The notes: generated by a model from the letters alone, not told the origin. Positions 18,825-27,936 are shown, numbered from the stretch's first letter. The stretch is 64,000 nt of DNA from Thiorhodovibrio litoralis (GCF_033954455.1 NZ_CP121473.1:1784501-1848500), one strand, 5' to 3'. Numbers and translations: made by a program.

Positions 18825-19757
18825 GTGATCAGGAAAACCTGCTCCCTGTCCCGTCGGCAACTGCTCGGCTCCCTTGCCGCGCTTCCCCTGCTGCCCTTGT
18901 CCGGCGTTAGTTGGGCAAAGCTCGCGGCAGAGGCCATCAGCAAGCCCATCCCCAGCAGTGGCGAGATGCTGCCGGTCATCGGCATGGGCACCTGGATCAC
19001 CTTTAATATCGGCTCAGACGCAAACGCCCTGGCCCAGCGCCAGCAGGTGTTGGAGGCGTTCTTTAGCGCCGGCGGCGGCATGATCGATAGCTCACCCATG
19101 TATGGCTCGGCAGAGGATGTGCTCGGGCGCCTGCTGCCGCGGTTACCGTCCACCGATGGGCTGTTCAGCGCCACCAAGGTCTGGACTCGCTCAGGCGACG
19201 ATGGCCCCGGGGAGATGGAGCAGTCCCGCCGACTTTGGGGCCTGCCGCGCTTTGATCTGCTGCAAATTCATAATCTGCTGGGCTGGCAGGCGCATCTCGA
19301 GACCCTGAAAGAGATGAAGACCAACGGCCAGGTGCGCTTCATCGGCGTTACCACTAGCCACGGGCGGCGCCACCGGGAGTTGGAGTCGATCATGGCCGAT
19401 GAGCCCATCGATTTCGTTCAGTTGACCTATAACCTGGCGGACCGAGAGGCGGAACAGCGCCTGCTGCCACTTGCGGAGGAGCGGAGTATGGCGGTTATCG
19501 CCAACCGACCGTTCCAGGGCGGCAGCCTGATCGATCGGGCCAAGCGCCAGCCCCTGCCAACTTGGGCGGCGGAGGCGGACTGCCAGAACTGGTCACAACT
19601 CCTGCTGAAGTTCATCGTCTCCCATCCGGCCATCACCTGCGCCATCCCGGCCACCAGCCAAGTCGCGCATATGCGCGAGAACATGGGCGCCGGCCAGGGG
19701 CGGCTGCCGGACCCTGAGCTGCGGCGCCGAATGGCCGGCCTGATCGATCAACTGTGA
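18825..19757 (+). CDS. Tat-exported aldo/keto reductase
   Basis: The chosen start is GTG 18825, giving IRKTCSLSRRQLLGSLAALPLLPLSG: a twin-arginine motif (SRRQLLG) followed by a hydrophobic segment and a signal-peptidase-like WAKLAAEA region. The frame is open upstream to 18732, but that would bury the signal. The AKR tetrad is visible: Asp and Tyr in MIDSSPMYGSAED, Lys in SATKVWT and His in LLQIHNLLGW. It is an NAD(P)H-type oxidoreductase predicted to be folded with cofactor and exported to the periplasm. The substrate is unknown. The next gene starts 30 nt downstream. Confidence 0.85.
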   Translation: MIRKTCSLSRRQLLGSLAALPLLPLSGVSWAKLAAEAISKPIPSSGEMLPVIGMGTWITFNIGSDANALAQRQQVLEAFFSAGGGMIDSSPMYGSAEDVLGRLLPRLPSTDGLFSATKVWTRSGDDGPGEMEQSRRLWGLPRFDLLQIHNLLGWQAHLETLKEMKTNGQVRFIGVTTSHGRRHRELESIMADEPIDFVQLTYNLADREAEQRLLPLAEERSMAVIANRPFQGGSLIDRAKRQPLPTWAAEADCQNWSQLLLKFIVSHPAITCAIPATSQVAHMRENMGAGQGRLPDPELRRRMAGLIDQL

Positions 19758-19787
19758 GTCGCACGGCCAAGCGAATTCTTACCCACA

Positions 19788-20489
19788 ATGGGAGAACTCT
19801 CCAGCTACGCCCTGAGCGACTTTATTGCTTTCTCGTCGGACACCTATCTGCGGCTCTTTGCTCGCCTGAACGCCGAGCTGACCCCATTGGTCGTTGCCGC
19901 CTGGATCATGGGCCTGGCCATGCTGCTGCTGGTGTTCTGCCCCAGCCCCAGAAGGCGACCTGTGGCGCTGGCACTGCTTGGCATGGCCTGGATGCTCTGC
20001 GCCTGGGCCTACCACTGGCGGCTCTATCGTGAACTCCTCTGGGCGGCGGATTGGTTCGCCGTCGCTTTCGCGCTTCAGGGCGCAGTGTTGATGCTGATCG
20101 CGCTTTCGCACGCCGCAGCATCCGAAGCCCCACTCACGCGCGCGCGGCGATGGCCTGGATTGGCGTTGTGTGCCCTTGGTCTGATCGGGATTCCAGCGCT
20201 GCAACTGGGTTTGGAGGATGGCCGCTCCGCCGGCGCCCTGGCATGGTTTGGCAGCGCGCCCGACCCAACCACGGTCGTCACCCTCGGCGTTCTGCTCCTG
20301 CTGAGTTCAGAACTGCCTTGGCAGCGCTGGATCGCCTGGCCCATTCCGCTCTTTTGGTGCCTGATCTCCAGCCTGACGCAAGCCGGCCTCGGTCTGGATC
20401 TCTGGCCGCTGATGGCAGCGCTTGCCATTGTCGCCTTGGTCTTTGAGATGCGCGCTTGGCGTGGCTTTCAACAAGACACTCAGGCTTAG
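19788..20489 (+). CDS. Polytopic membrane protein, DUF6064-like
   Basis: The 233-aa protein has about six hydrophobic segments and the opening MGELSSYALSDFIAFSSDTYLRLFARLN, which resembles DUF6064 family proteins. It ends with a short charged cytoplasmic tail. No enzymatic motif is visible. It starts 30 nt after the aldo/keto reductase gene, so the two may be co-transcribed. The function is unknown. Confidence 0.75.
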   Translation: MGELSSYALSDFIAFSSDTYLRLFARLNAELTPLVVAAWIMGLAMLLLVFCPSPRRRPVALALLGMAWMLCAWAYHWRLYRELLWAADWFAVAFALQGAVLMLIALSHAAASEAPLTRARRWPGLALCALGLIGIPALQLGLEDGRSAGALAWFGSAPDPTTVVTLGVLLLLSSELPWQRWIAWPIPLFWCLISSLTQAGLGLDLWPLMAALAIVALVFEMRAWRGFQQDTQA

Positions 20490-20599
20490 AGTGGCGCCGG
20501 AGCGCCCGCCGATGGCTTAGGGCTGTTAGCCGCGCGGGCCGGCAAGCAAGTGCGCTGCTGGCCAACGTCACCCATTTTCACCAAGGGGATTTTCTGCCG

Positions 20600-21010
20600 A
20601 TGCAACAACAACGAGAAACCCATTCGATGGTGATGGGCTACCTGCTTTGGGTTTTCGGATTCATGGGCGCCCATCGGTTTTATTACGGTAAGCCGATTTC
20701 TGGAACGCTTTGGTTCCTTACGCTGGGCTTGCTCTTGATTGGCTGGATTGTGGATCTATTCTTAATCCCCAGTATGGATCGGCAGGCGGGGCACCGCTTC
20801 ATCGCGGGTGTCAAGGACTACAATCTGAGCTGGATTCTGCTCACCTTTTTGGGCCTGTTTGGCATCCACCGTTTCTATCTCGGCAAGTGGATTACCGGAC
20901 TTATCTGGCTTCTGACCGGCGGTCTGTTCCTGCTGGGCTATCTCTACGATTATTGGACGCTCAATGAGCAGATCGACCGCGTGAACGAAGACCTGGCTAG
21001 AGGTCGCTGA
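20600..21010 (+). CDS. Duplicated TM2-domain membrane protein
   Basis: The 136-aa protein has two TM2-like modules: GFMGAHRFYYGKPISGTLWFLT with the following membrane segments (about 10-58), and GLFGIHRFYLGKWITGLIWLLTGG (about 83-125). The GxxGxHRFYxGK motif of TM2 is present twice. AAGGGGA at 20583-20589 sits upstream of ATG 20600. TM2 proteins are small membrane proteins with poorly defined roles. The frame is open further upstream over the previous gene's end, but that part is not coding-like. Confidence 0.85.
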   Translation: MQQQRETHSMVMGYLLWVFGFMGAHRFYYGKPISGTLWFLTLGLLLIGWIVDLFLIPSMDRQAGHRFIAGVKDYNLSWILLTFLGLFGIHRFYLGKWITGLIWLLTGGLFLLGYLYDYWTLNEQIDRVNEDLARGR

Positions 21011-21104
21011 TCCTTCGCGGCTGGCCCGGCGGCGCGGACCGGCTTCGGTCCAGATCTGAGCCCCCGAGTTTTCTCGCGCAAAAGGGGAGGGCGATTGAGC
21101 ACCG

Positions 21105-21482
21105 ATGACAGAGCACCTGACCGAACCCGGGACCGAACCCGAGACCCAATCCAGAACCCAATCCGGCAATCTTTTCGAGCATAGCCCCGCACCGGCTGAA
21201 GGCGAGATCTTCGAAGATCTATTGCGCTGCCGCAATCTGCGGATCGAGCGCATCCTTAGCAGCGACCGCCCGGACTCCGAGCTCTACGATCAGGCTCAGG
21301 ACGAATGGGTCTGCCTGCTGCGGGGCGAGGCCAGCCTTTGGATTGCAGGCGAGACCCTCCGGCTCCGAGCCGGCGACTATCGCTTCATCCCCGCCCATAC
21401 CCAGCACCGTGTGCTTGAGACCTCGCGTGAACCGCCGTGTCTTTGGCTAGCGGTGCACCTTGGGCCATGCCTCAGTGCGTGA
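21105..21482 (+). CDS. Cupin-domain protein
   Basis: The 125-aa protein has a low-complexity Thr/Glu/Pro-rich N-terminus (TEPGTEPETQSRTQSG, encoded by short imperfect DNA repeats), then a single small cupin barrel: ELYDQAQDEWVCLLRGEASLWIAG (motif 1) and LRAGDYRFIPAHTQHRV (motif 2). Motif 2 keeps a His; motif 1 lacks the usual HxH pair, so metal binding may be partial. The ligand is unknown. Its 3' end overlaps a decayed gene on the other strand by 11 nt. Confidence 0.8.
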   Translation: MTEHLTEPGTEPETQSRTQSGNLFEHSPAPAEGEIFEDLLRCRNLRIERILSSDRPDSELYDQAQDEWVCLLRGEASLWIAGETLRLRAGDYRFIPAHTQHRVLETSREPPCLWLAVHLGPCLSA

Positions 21483-21771
21483 CGGCCTCAGGCGCCTTCA
21501 TCTCGAGTTGACTGCGAGATTTCCGGTAACCGGCGAGGAGTTCCTCGCGATTTTTCCGCAGATCAATGCCAGTTGGCGCAGCGGGATACGGCTGGTCGCC
21601 CATCAGCCCTTTCTAGAGAATCCGGTTGTAGGCGGCGAAATCGAAGCGGTCTTCGACCGAGAAGTCCATTCCCTGCGTGACTTGCGCCCAGTAGGCTGGG
21701 CATGCCCGGTTGCCCTCGCGTCTGGGAGTCGGTCTGCCTCGGAGACCCACGGCGCCGATTGAGGGGCTGCT
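21472..21771 (-). pseudogene. Decayed gene fragment with an in-frame stop
   Basis: On the minus strand, one frame from about 21771 down to a TGA at 21472-21474 encodes a protein-like C-terminal segment (GLRGRPTP, CPAYWAQVTQGMDFSVED, FDFAAYNRIL, then KGLMGDQPYPAAPTGIDLRKNREELL). It is interrupted by TAG at 21613-21615, at a point where the context suggests a former Trp (TGG). There is no start and the upstream part is missing. I judge it a real coding relic from its coherent composition across the stop, but I cannot name the family with certainty. Confidence 0.6.
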
Positions 21772-22048
21772 GGTGATGGCTTGGGTCGCCTCCTATCCAG
21801 CATCCGATTCAGCTCTCGTGCAATCATGCGCCGCTGGCCAATCATTGTGCAGCCGGCCCTTGTGACCATCCTTTCTCTCATAGTTGCCAAGCTACCGCAG
21901 GCATCAAGCAGGTGGCATATTATGTTCACGAGACGAACGGACAAGGCCCCAGACAGGACTTGAACCGGCTAGACTGACCGTTGTTCATAGGAACGATCAG
22001 GCTTAAAAATCCAGCAACCCCAACCCAATTCCAACGAGGAGCTTCAAC
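21772..22048. other. Intergenic region
   Basis: Nothing recognisable is seen on either strand beyond the decayed fragment to its left. The promoter of the following DUF533-like gene should lie here. Confidence 0.4.
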
Positions 22049-22864
22049 ATGGCAGGATTCGGCAATCTCATCGGCACATTCATGCAGCAGGCGATGACAA
22101 ATTCCGGCGGCAACCGCATCGGCAGCGCGCTCGAGCATTTACAGGGGGCAAATTTCGGCGGCGCCACTGCAGGCGCAGGCACAGGGACTGGCACCGGCGG
22201 CGCGGGCCTGCTCGGTGGTCTTCTCGGCTCGGTCACACAAGGCTTGCAGGGCGCGGCCAACAATCCGATGCAAGCGGGCGGGCTCGGCGCCCTGGCCGGC
22301 TCGCTGCTCGGCGGCGGTCGCGGTGCCGTTGGCGGCGCTGTCGGCGGTGGAGCACTGGCACTCTTGGCCGGCGTGGCCATGCAGGCGTTGCAGAGCAAGA
22401 TGGGCCCAGCAGGGGCGCAGGGCAATTCGGCACCACCGGCATCGGCACCTGGTCTTGGCGCCGCGCCACTGGGCTTGCGCGAACCCGAGAACAGTCAAGA
22501 AGAAGCGGCACTTGAGGAAACAGCAAAGCTCCTGCTGAAAGGCATGATCAATGCCGCCAAGGCCGACGGTCAGGTTTCACCGAATGAAATGCAGCGAATT
22601 GTGGATAAGCTCAGCGCCGCCGGCACAGATCAGGAACTCCAGATGTGGGTCATGCAGCAGATGAGCGAGCCGCTCGACCTAGCGGCTTTCGCCGCTGAGA
22701 TTCCAGGGCCGGAGGTCGCCGCCGAGGTGTATGCCGCGTCGCTGCTTGCCATTGAGGTCGATACCGACGCGGAGCGCGCCTATCTGCAACAACTCGCGGC
22801 GGCCACCGGGCTGCATCCGCTGGTGACCGCACAGATTCAACAGACACTTGGCGTCACTGTTTAA
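22049..22864 (+). CDS. DUF533 / YebE-like (TerB-fold) protein
   Basis: The 271-aa protein has a Gly/Ala-rich N-terminal half (about 30-115, with the hydrophobic glycine-zipper-like stretch GALAGSLLGGGRGAVGGAVGGGALALLAGVAM), then a helical TerB-like domain from about 150 (AKLLLKGMINAAKADGQVSPNEMQRIVDKL) to the end. This matches DUF533/YebE, an inner-membrane-associated family of unknown function. GAGG upstream at 22037-22040 supports the ATG at 22049. The acidic NAAKADGQVS segment is typical of the TerB fold's metal-binding helix pair. Confidence 0.85.
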   Translation: MAGFGNLIGTFMQQAMTNSGGNRIGSALEHLQGANFGGATAGAGTGTGTGGAGLLGGLLGSVTQGLQGAANNPMQAGGLGALAGSLLGGGRGAVGGAVGGGALALLAGVAMQALQSKMGPAGAQGNSAPPASAPGLGAAPLGLREPENSQEEAALEETAKLLLKGMINAAKADGQVSPNEMQRIVDKLSAAGTDQELQMWVMQQMSEPLDLAAFAAEIPGPEVAAEVYAASLLAIEVDTDAERAYLQQLAAATGLHPLVTAQIQQTLGVTV

Positions 22865-23179
22865 GCGCACCGATCTCAGCAGATTGGGAGCAATTTATCC
22901 GTGGTGGGCGCACACCACGCCCATCCGAGCCGATGCCTGATGCGAAATCCACAAAGAAGACTGCAGTGGGTGATCACAAGCGCGCGTGGCTTATTATGAA
23001 AATCCCGCCCCTGTCAATCAGCATTTTCTGGTATTTTTCCTTATTGCCCGGGCTTGGCCTTGCGATCAAGCTTGGGTGGATCGGTTTCAAACAGCGCTAA
23101 CCGCCAGGGTTGCATTCGCGAGTGCGGATGCGGGCTGCCGGGTTGGCGTTTCCAACTCCATCGCCCCGGGAGGCCATGC
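22865..23179. other. Upstream region of sat
   Basis: 315 nt without a recognised gene. An A/T-rich stretch (about 22990-23045) is a plausible promoter zone for the sulfur-oxidation operon. No operator or riboswitch could be identified. Confidence 0.5.
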
Positions 23180-24367
23180 ATGATCAAACCCATCGGCTCC
23201 GACGAACTCAAGCCGCGTTTTGTCTATGACCCCGACGAGCACCACCGCCTCGCCCATGAGGCCGAGTCGCTGCCGTCGGTGATCGTCAGTTCCCAATCCG
23301 CCGGTAATGCGGTGATGCTGGGGGGCGGATACTTCAGCCCACTCGAAGGCTTCATGAACCTGGCTGATGCGATCAGCGTCGCCGAGTCCATGACCCTGAC
23401 TGACGGGCGTTTTTTTCCGGTGCCGATTCTTTGCCTGCTTGAGTCCACCGACGCGGTCGCCGGAGCCGAGCGCATCGCGCTGCGCGATCCCAATGTCGAG
23501 GGTAACCCGGTGCTGGCAGTCATGGAGGTGGCTGCGATCGAAGAGGTCTCCGACGCCCAGATGGCGCTGATGACCGACAAGGTCTATCGCACCGATGACC
23601 CCGAGCATCCGGGTGTGCAGGCCTTTAACAGTCAGGGCCGGCTGGCGGTCTCTGGGCCCATTCATGTCCTGAACTTCTCTTACTTCCAGAGCGATTTCCC
23701 GGATACCTTCCGCACTGCGGTCGAGATCCGCAACGAGATCCAGGAGCATGGCTGGAGCAAAGTCGTCGCCTTCCAGACCCGCAATCCGATGCATCGCGCC
23801 CACGAGGAGCTGTGCAAGATGGCGATGGAAGCGGTCAAGTCTGACGGCGTGGTGATTCACATGCTGCTCGGCAAGCTCAAGCCTGGCGACATTCCCGCAC
23901 CGGTGCGCGATGCCTCCATCCGCAAGATGGCGGAGCTGTACTTCCCGGCCAACACTGTGATGATCACCGGCTACGGCTTCGACATGCTCTACGCCGGCCC
24001 GCGCGAGGCGGTGCTGCATGCCTATTTCCGCCAGAACATGGGCGCGACCCATTTCATCATCGGCCGTGATCATGCCGGCGTTGGCGACTACTACGGGCCC
24101 TTCGATGCGCAGAGCATTTTCGATGAGGAAGTGCCAGCCGGCGCGCTGGCCATCGAGATTTTCCGCGCCGATCACACCGCCTACTCCAAGAAGCTCAACC
24201 GCGTGGTGATGATGCGTGACGCCCCGGATCACAGCAAGGAGGACTTCATCCTGCTGTCCGGCACCCGGGTGCGCGAGATGCTGGGCAAGGGTGAGGCGCC
24301 GCCGCCGGAGTTCTCGCGCCCTGAGGTGGCCCAGATTCTGATGGACTACTATCAGTCGCTGGCCTGA
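23180..24367 (+). CDS. sat: Sulfate adenylyltransferase (dissimilatory ATP sulfurylase)
   Basis: The 395-aa protein is a homo-oligomeric Sat without an APS kinase domain. The nucleotide-binding motif QTRNPMHRAHEE begins near residue 199 and GRDHAGVGDYYGP is also present. In sulfur oxidisers the enzyme runs in the direction APS + PPi to ATP + sulfate. The start is ATG 23180 behind GGGAGG at 23168-23173; the frame is open upstream for 42 codons but lacks coding character. It heads sat-aprM-aprB-aprA, with 128 nt before aprM. Confidence 0.96.
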   Translation: MIKPIGSDELKPRFVYDPDEHHRLAHEAESLPSVIVSSQSAGNAVMLGGGYFSPLEGFMNLADAISVAESMTLTDGRFFPVPILCLLESTDAVAGAERIALRDPNVEGNPVLAVMEVAAIEEVSDAQMALMTDKVYRTDDPEHPGVQAFNSQGRLAVSGPIHVLNFSYFQSDFPDTFRTAVEIRNEIQEHGWSKVVAFQTRNPMHRAHEELCKMAMEAVKSDGVVIHMLLGKLKPGDIPAPVRDASIRKMAELYFPANTVMITGYGFDMLYAGPREAVLHAYFRQNMGATHFIIGRDHAGVGDYYGPFDAQSIFDEEVPAGALAIEIFRADHTAYSKKLNRVVMMRDAPDHSKEDFILLSGTRVREMLGKGEAPPPEFSRPEVAQILMDYYQSLA

Positions 24368-24495
24368 ACTGCCGTCGATTTGACCCACGCCAACTCCCGC
24401 GAGTCATTTAGTTGATCTCGGTCGATAGGCATTTCGTTATTTCGTAATAAAATAATGCTGCGGCACCCGCATGCAGCTAACGGAGACCCACTGTC

Positions 24496-25341
24496 ATGAT
24501 TTCCAGCAATCCCTTCGCCGAGCTCTCGGCGATCATCCCGCCTGGCGCGATGCAGGCCTACGTTGTTCTGATGGTCCTCTTGGTCATCGGCGGTACCCTG
24601 CTCGATGTCAAGCACAAAAGAAGCGCGGAGTATTTCTTCGAGAAAGGCCGGGCCCTGAAGAAACTGGCCAAGCGTGAAGTCAGCAGCAGCGAGAAGATGA
24701 GCCTCGCCGTTGGCACCTTGGCGAACGAGGTTCTGGCCTCTGGCGAGTTCGAGAACCCGGACCGGCGCAAGTCCCACCTGATGATGATGTACGGGTTCAT
24801 CATCTTCGTGCTCACAACCGCATCGATGATTTTCAGCCTGCCGCTGGCCGAAGGCGAGAAGGGCTCTTTCATCACCGGCCTGCTGTGGCACCTGAGCGCC
24901 GCCTCCATCTGCGTTGGCGGTTACTGGTTCTGGTTCAAAATCCGCGCTGATGTCCGCTCCGAGGGCCATGAGTGGCACGACGTGCATCTGTCCGATTTAT
25001 TCATCGTCTCTCTGTTGCTGATGGCCTCTGGCGCCCTCGCGTGGTCGATCTTCCAAGGCAGCATGCTGGGCGGCCTGGCGTTTTTCATCTTCATCGCCGC
25101 AACCACCACGCTCTTTAGCACCGTGCTCTGGTCGAAGTTTGCGCACATGTTTTTCAAGCCCGCAGCTGCCTTCCAGAAGAAAGTGGCCAAGGCCGATGGT
25201 TCGCTCGACAAACTGCCTGAAGTGCCCGAGTTAACTGACCCGGTCGTCAAGGAACGCTTCCCGGACATCCCCGAGTACATGGGAGATAAGCCTGAGTACA
25301 TGGGCCTGGGAATTAAGCGCGAAGCGCCGAGCCACTACTGA
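24496..25341 (+). CDS. aprM: APS reductase membrane anchor AprM
   Basis: The 281-aa protein has about five to six hydrophobic segments and a long cytoplasmic C-terminus ending in a short repeat (EYMGDKPEYMG). It lies between sat and aprB, the position and type described for AprM in purple sulfur bacteria, where it is proposed to link the soluble AprAB to the quinone pool. Invariant-looking His residues (LLWHLSA, EWHDVHLSD) could coordinate haem as in related QmoC-type proteins, but this is inference. 24 nt separate it from aprB. Confidence 0.9.
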   Translation: MISSNPFAELSAIIPPGAMQAYVVLMVLLVIGGTLLDVKHKRSAEYFFEKGRALKKLAKREVSSSEKMSLAVGTLANEVLASGEFENPDRRKSHLMMMYGFIIFVLTTASMIFSLPLAEGEKGSFITGLLWHLSAASICVGGYWFWFKIRADVRSEGHEWHDVHLSDLFIVSLLLMASGALAWSIFQGSMLGGLAFFIFIAATTTLFSTVLWSKFAHMFFKPAAAFQKKVAKADGSLDKLPEVPELTDPVVKERFPDIPEYMGDKPEYMGLGIKREAPSHY

Positions 25342-25365
25342 GCAAGTCACGAAGAGGACGAAAAG

Positions 25366-25848
25366 ATGCCAACTTTTGTTTATATGACCCGCTGCGATGG
25401 TTGCGGCCAGTGCGTTGATATCTGCCCATCAGACATCATGCACATGGACTCCGTTGTCCGTCGTGCCTACAACATCGAACCCAACATGTGCTGGGAGTGC
25501 TACTCCTGCGTCAAAGCCTGTCCGCACAACGCCATTGACGTGCGCGGCTACGCCGACTTCGCTCCGCTCGGCCACTCGGTGCGGGTGCAGCGTGACGAGG
25601 AGAAAGGCGTGATTGCTTGGCGGATCATTTTCCGCAATGGCGAAAAAGACATGACCCTGCTCGCGCCCATCACCACCAAGCCCTGGGGCAAGTACATTCC
25701 CAAGCTCGCCGACGAGACCGAGCCTAGCCAGGAAATGCGCGACAGCCAGCACCTGTTCAACGAGCCCAAGTACATCCGTCTCGATGATGGTGGTCTGCAC
25801 ACGCTTGAGTCCAATGGCCTGAAACTGAAAGCAGGGGTGTACTACTGA
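25366..25848 (+). CDS. aprB: Adenylylsulfate reductase beta subunit AprB
   Basis: The 160-aa protein has an N-terminal two-cluster ferredoxin domain: CDGCGQCVDICP (from Cys10) and CWECYSCVKACP. A beta-sheet region and a C-terminal tail then wrap AprA in known structures. It transfers electrons from the AprA flavin. Its TGA stop shares one base with the aprA ATG (TGATG at 25846-25850), so translation is likely coupled. Confidence 0.97.
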   Translation: MPTFVYMTRCDGCGQCVDICPSDIMHMDSVVRRAYNIEPNMCWECYSCVKACPHNAIDVRGYADFAPLGHSVRVQRDEEKGVIAWRIIFRNGEKDMTLLAPITTKPWGKYIPKLADETEPSQEMRDSQHLFNEPKYIRLDDGGLHTLESNGLKLKAGVYY

Positions 25849-27710
25849 TGGCTTACAAGACAATCATCGAAGACGGGATTGACATCCTAGTCGCCGGCGC
25901 CGGCTTAGGTGGCACGGGCGCGGCTTTCGAGTCTCGCTACTGGGGTAAGGATAAGAAAATTGTTGTGGCCGAAAAGGCCAATATTGATCGCTCAGGTGCT
26001 GTGGCTCAGGGTCTGTACGCGATCAACTGCTACATGGGCACCCGCTTTGGCGAGAACAACCCCGAAGATCATGTGCGCTATGCGCGTATCGACCTGATGG
26101 GCATGGTGCGCGAGGATCTGCTGTTCGACATGGCCCGCCACGTCGACTCCACCGTGCATCAGTTCGAGGAATGGGGCCTGCCGCTGATGCGCAACCCCAA
26201 GACCGGCGCTTACCAGCGCGAAGGCCGTTGGCAGATCATGATTCACGGCGAGTCCTACAAGCCGATCGTCGCCGAGGCCGCTAAGAAATCAGCCGATAAA
26301 GTGTTCAATCGCGTCTGCCTCACCCATCTGCTGATGGATGAGAGCAAGCCCAATCGCGTCGCTGGCGCGGTAGGCTTCAATGTGCGCACGGGCAATTATC
26401 ACGTCTTCAAGTCCAAGGCCGTGATCGTCGCCGCAGGTGGTGCTTCCAATATCTACAAGCCGCGTTCAGTCGGCGAGGGTGCTGGTCGTGTCTGGTATGC
26501 GCCTTGGTCTTCCGGCTCGGCTTACGGTCTGCTGATCGGCGCCGGCGCCAAGATGACCCAGATGGAAAACCGCATCGTGCTGGCGCGCTTCAAGGATGGC
26601 TATGGCCCTGTCGGTGCCTACTTCTTGCACCTTAAGACCTATACCCAGAACTGCAACGGCGAGGAGTACGAGTCCAACTGGTGGCCACAACTCCAGGAAA
26701 TGGTCGGCAAGGAATATCTGGACCCCGAGGCGTCGAGCCTCACCCATCGCCCCATCCCGACCTGTCTGCGCAACCATGCGCTGATCAACGAGGTCAATGC
26801 CGGTCGCGGCCCCATCCACATGATCACCATGGAAGCCTTCCAGGACCCGCATCTGGAAGAGATCGGCTGGCACAACTTCCTCGGCATGACCGTCGGCCAG
26901 GCTGTTCTTTGGGCGGCCACCGATGTCGACCCGAAGAACGAGAACCCGGAGCTGACCACCTCCGAGCCTTATGTCATGGGCTCGCACGCCACCGGTTGCG
27001 GTGCCTGGTGCTCTGGCCCCGAGGACATCTCCCCGCCCGAGTACTTCTGGGGCTACAACCGCATGACCACAGTCGAGGGCCTGTTCGGTGCCGGTGACGC
27101 CGCTGGCGGCACCCCGCATGCGTTCTCATCCGGTTCCTTCACCGAGGGGCGTCTGGCGGCCAAAGCGGCTTGCAAGTACATCGACGATGGCAAGGCCGAG
27201 GGCATTCGCATCTCCGACGAGCAGATCGAGCAGCGTCGCGCAGAGATCTACAAGCCGATGGAGCACTACCGCGTCTATCGCAACGAGATCACCGCCGGTT
27301 CGGTTAACCCCAACTACATCAACCCGCGTCAGGGCCTGGATCGCCTGCAAAAGTTGATGGACGAGTACTGCGGCGGTGTGACCGTCAGCTACATGACCAA
27401 CGACAAGCTGCTGCACATCGGCTTGAAGAAGATGAAGGTCTTGGAGGAGGACCTTGAGAAGATCGCTGCGGAAAACATCCACGAGCTACTGCGCGCCTGG
27501 GAGTTGAAGCATCGCCATCTGACCTCCGAAGCAGTCATGCAGCACACATTGTTCCGCAAGGAAACCCGCTGGCCGGGCTACTACTACCGTGGCGATGCCA
27601 TGAAGGTGGACGACCAGAACTGGCATGTGCTGACCGTCTCTCGCCGCGACCCCGAAACCGGCGAGTACACCATGGAAAAGGCACCTTGCTACCACCTCGT
27701 CGAGGCCTAG
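25848..27710 (+). CDS. aprA: Adenylylsulfate reductase alpha subunit AprA
   Basis: The 620-aa flavoprotein is of the fumarate reductase/succinate dehydrogenase superfamily. The FAD-binding ILVAGAGLGGTGAAFE lies near residues 13-28, and the protein has typical AprA blocks such as YEVKHLGAW-equivalent W/R-rich sites and GAGDAAGGTPHAFSSGSFTEGR. In sulfur oxidation it forms APS from sulfite and AMP. It overlaps aprB by one base and is closed by a strong terminator, so the operon ends here. Confidence 0.97.
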   Translation: MAYKTIIEDGIDILVAGAGLGGTGAAFESRYWGKDKKIVVAEKANIDRSGAVAQGLYAINCYMGTRFGENNPEDHVRYARIDLMGMVREDLLFDMARHVDSTVHQFEEWGLPLMRNPKTGAYQREGRWQIMIHGESYKPIVAEAAKKSADKVFNRVCLTHLLMDESKPNRVAGAVGFNVRTGNYHVFKSKAVIVAAGGASNIYKPRSVGEGAGRVWYAPWSSGSAYGLLIGAGAKMTQMENRIVLARFKDGYGPVGAYFLHLKTYTQNCNGEEYESNWWPQLQEMVGKEYLDPEASSLTHRPIPTCLRNHALINEVNAGRGPIHMITMEAFQDPHLEEIGWHNFLGMTVGQAVLWAATDVDPKNENPELTTSEPYVMGSHATGCGAWCSGPEDISPPEYFWGYNRMTTVEGLFGAGDAAGGTPHAFSSGSFTEGRLAAKAACKYIDDGKAEGIRISDEQIEQRRAEIYKPMEHYRVYRNEITAGSVNPNYINPRQGLDRLQKLMDEYCGGVTVSYMTNDKLLHIGLKKMKVLEEDLEKIAAENIHELLRAWELKHRHLTSEAVMQHTLFRKETRWPGYYYRGDAMKVDDQNWHVLTVSRRDPETGEYTMEKAPCYHLVEA

Positions 27711-27731
27711 TCTCACTGGTGTCTTAAACGG

Positions 27732-27768
27732 CGGGGCTCCCGGGTAAGCCGGGAGCCCCGTTTTTTTT
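27732..27768 (+). terminator. Strong rho-independent terminator after aprA
   Basis: A perfect 12-bp GC-rich stem (CGGGGCTCCCGG 27732-27743 with CCGGGAGCCCCG 27749-27760) with loop GTAAG is followed by eight T (27761-27768). It closes the sat-aprMBA operon. Confidence 0.96.
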
Positions 27769-27936
27769 CCAAGATGGCAGGGTTTCTGGCCCAAAACGAA
27801 AGGCTTCTGCTTGATCGGTAGATGCAAAAAACTGGACTGCGCTTGTCGGTCTTTCAGGCGCGGGTTAACCTTGTGGCTTTGCTCTTGGATGCCTTAGCGC
27901 AAGGTGCCGTGGGCGCGCGATTGATGGCGATGTGAC

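Noticed and set aside
23087-24388. Long open frame opposite sat
   Set aside because: Shadow of the sat gene: same bounds, no recognisable domains, composition typical of antisense to a GC-rich gene.
24437-24450. Palindromic TTATT/AATAA in the sat-aprM gap as an operator
   Set aside because: Only 5-bp A/T arms; could occur by chance in an A/T-rich promoter region, and no known operator matches.
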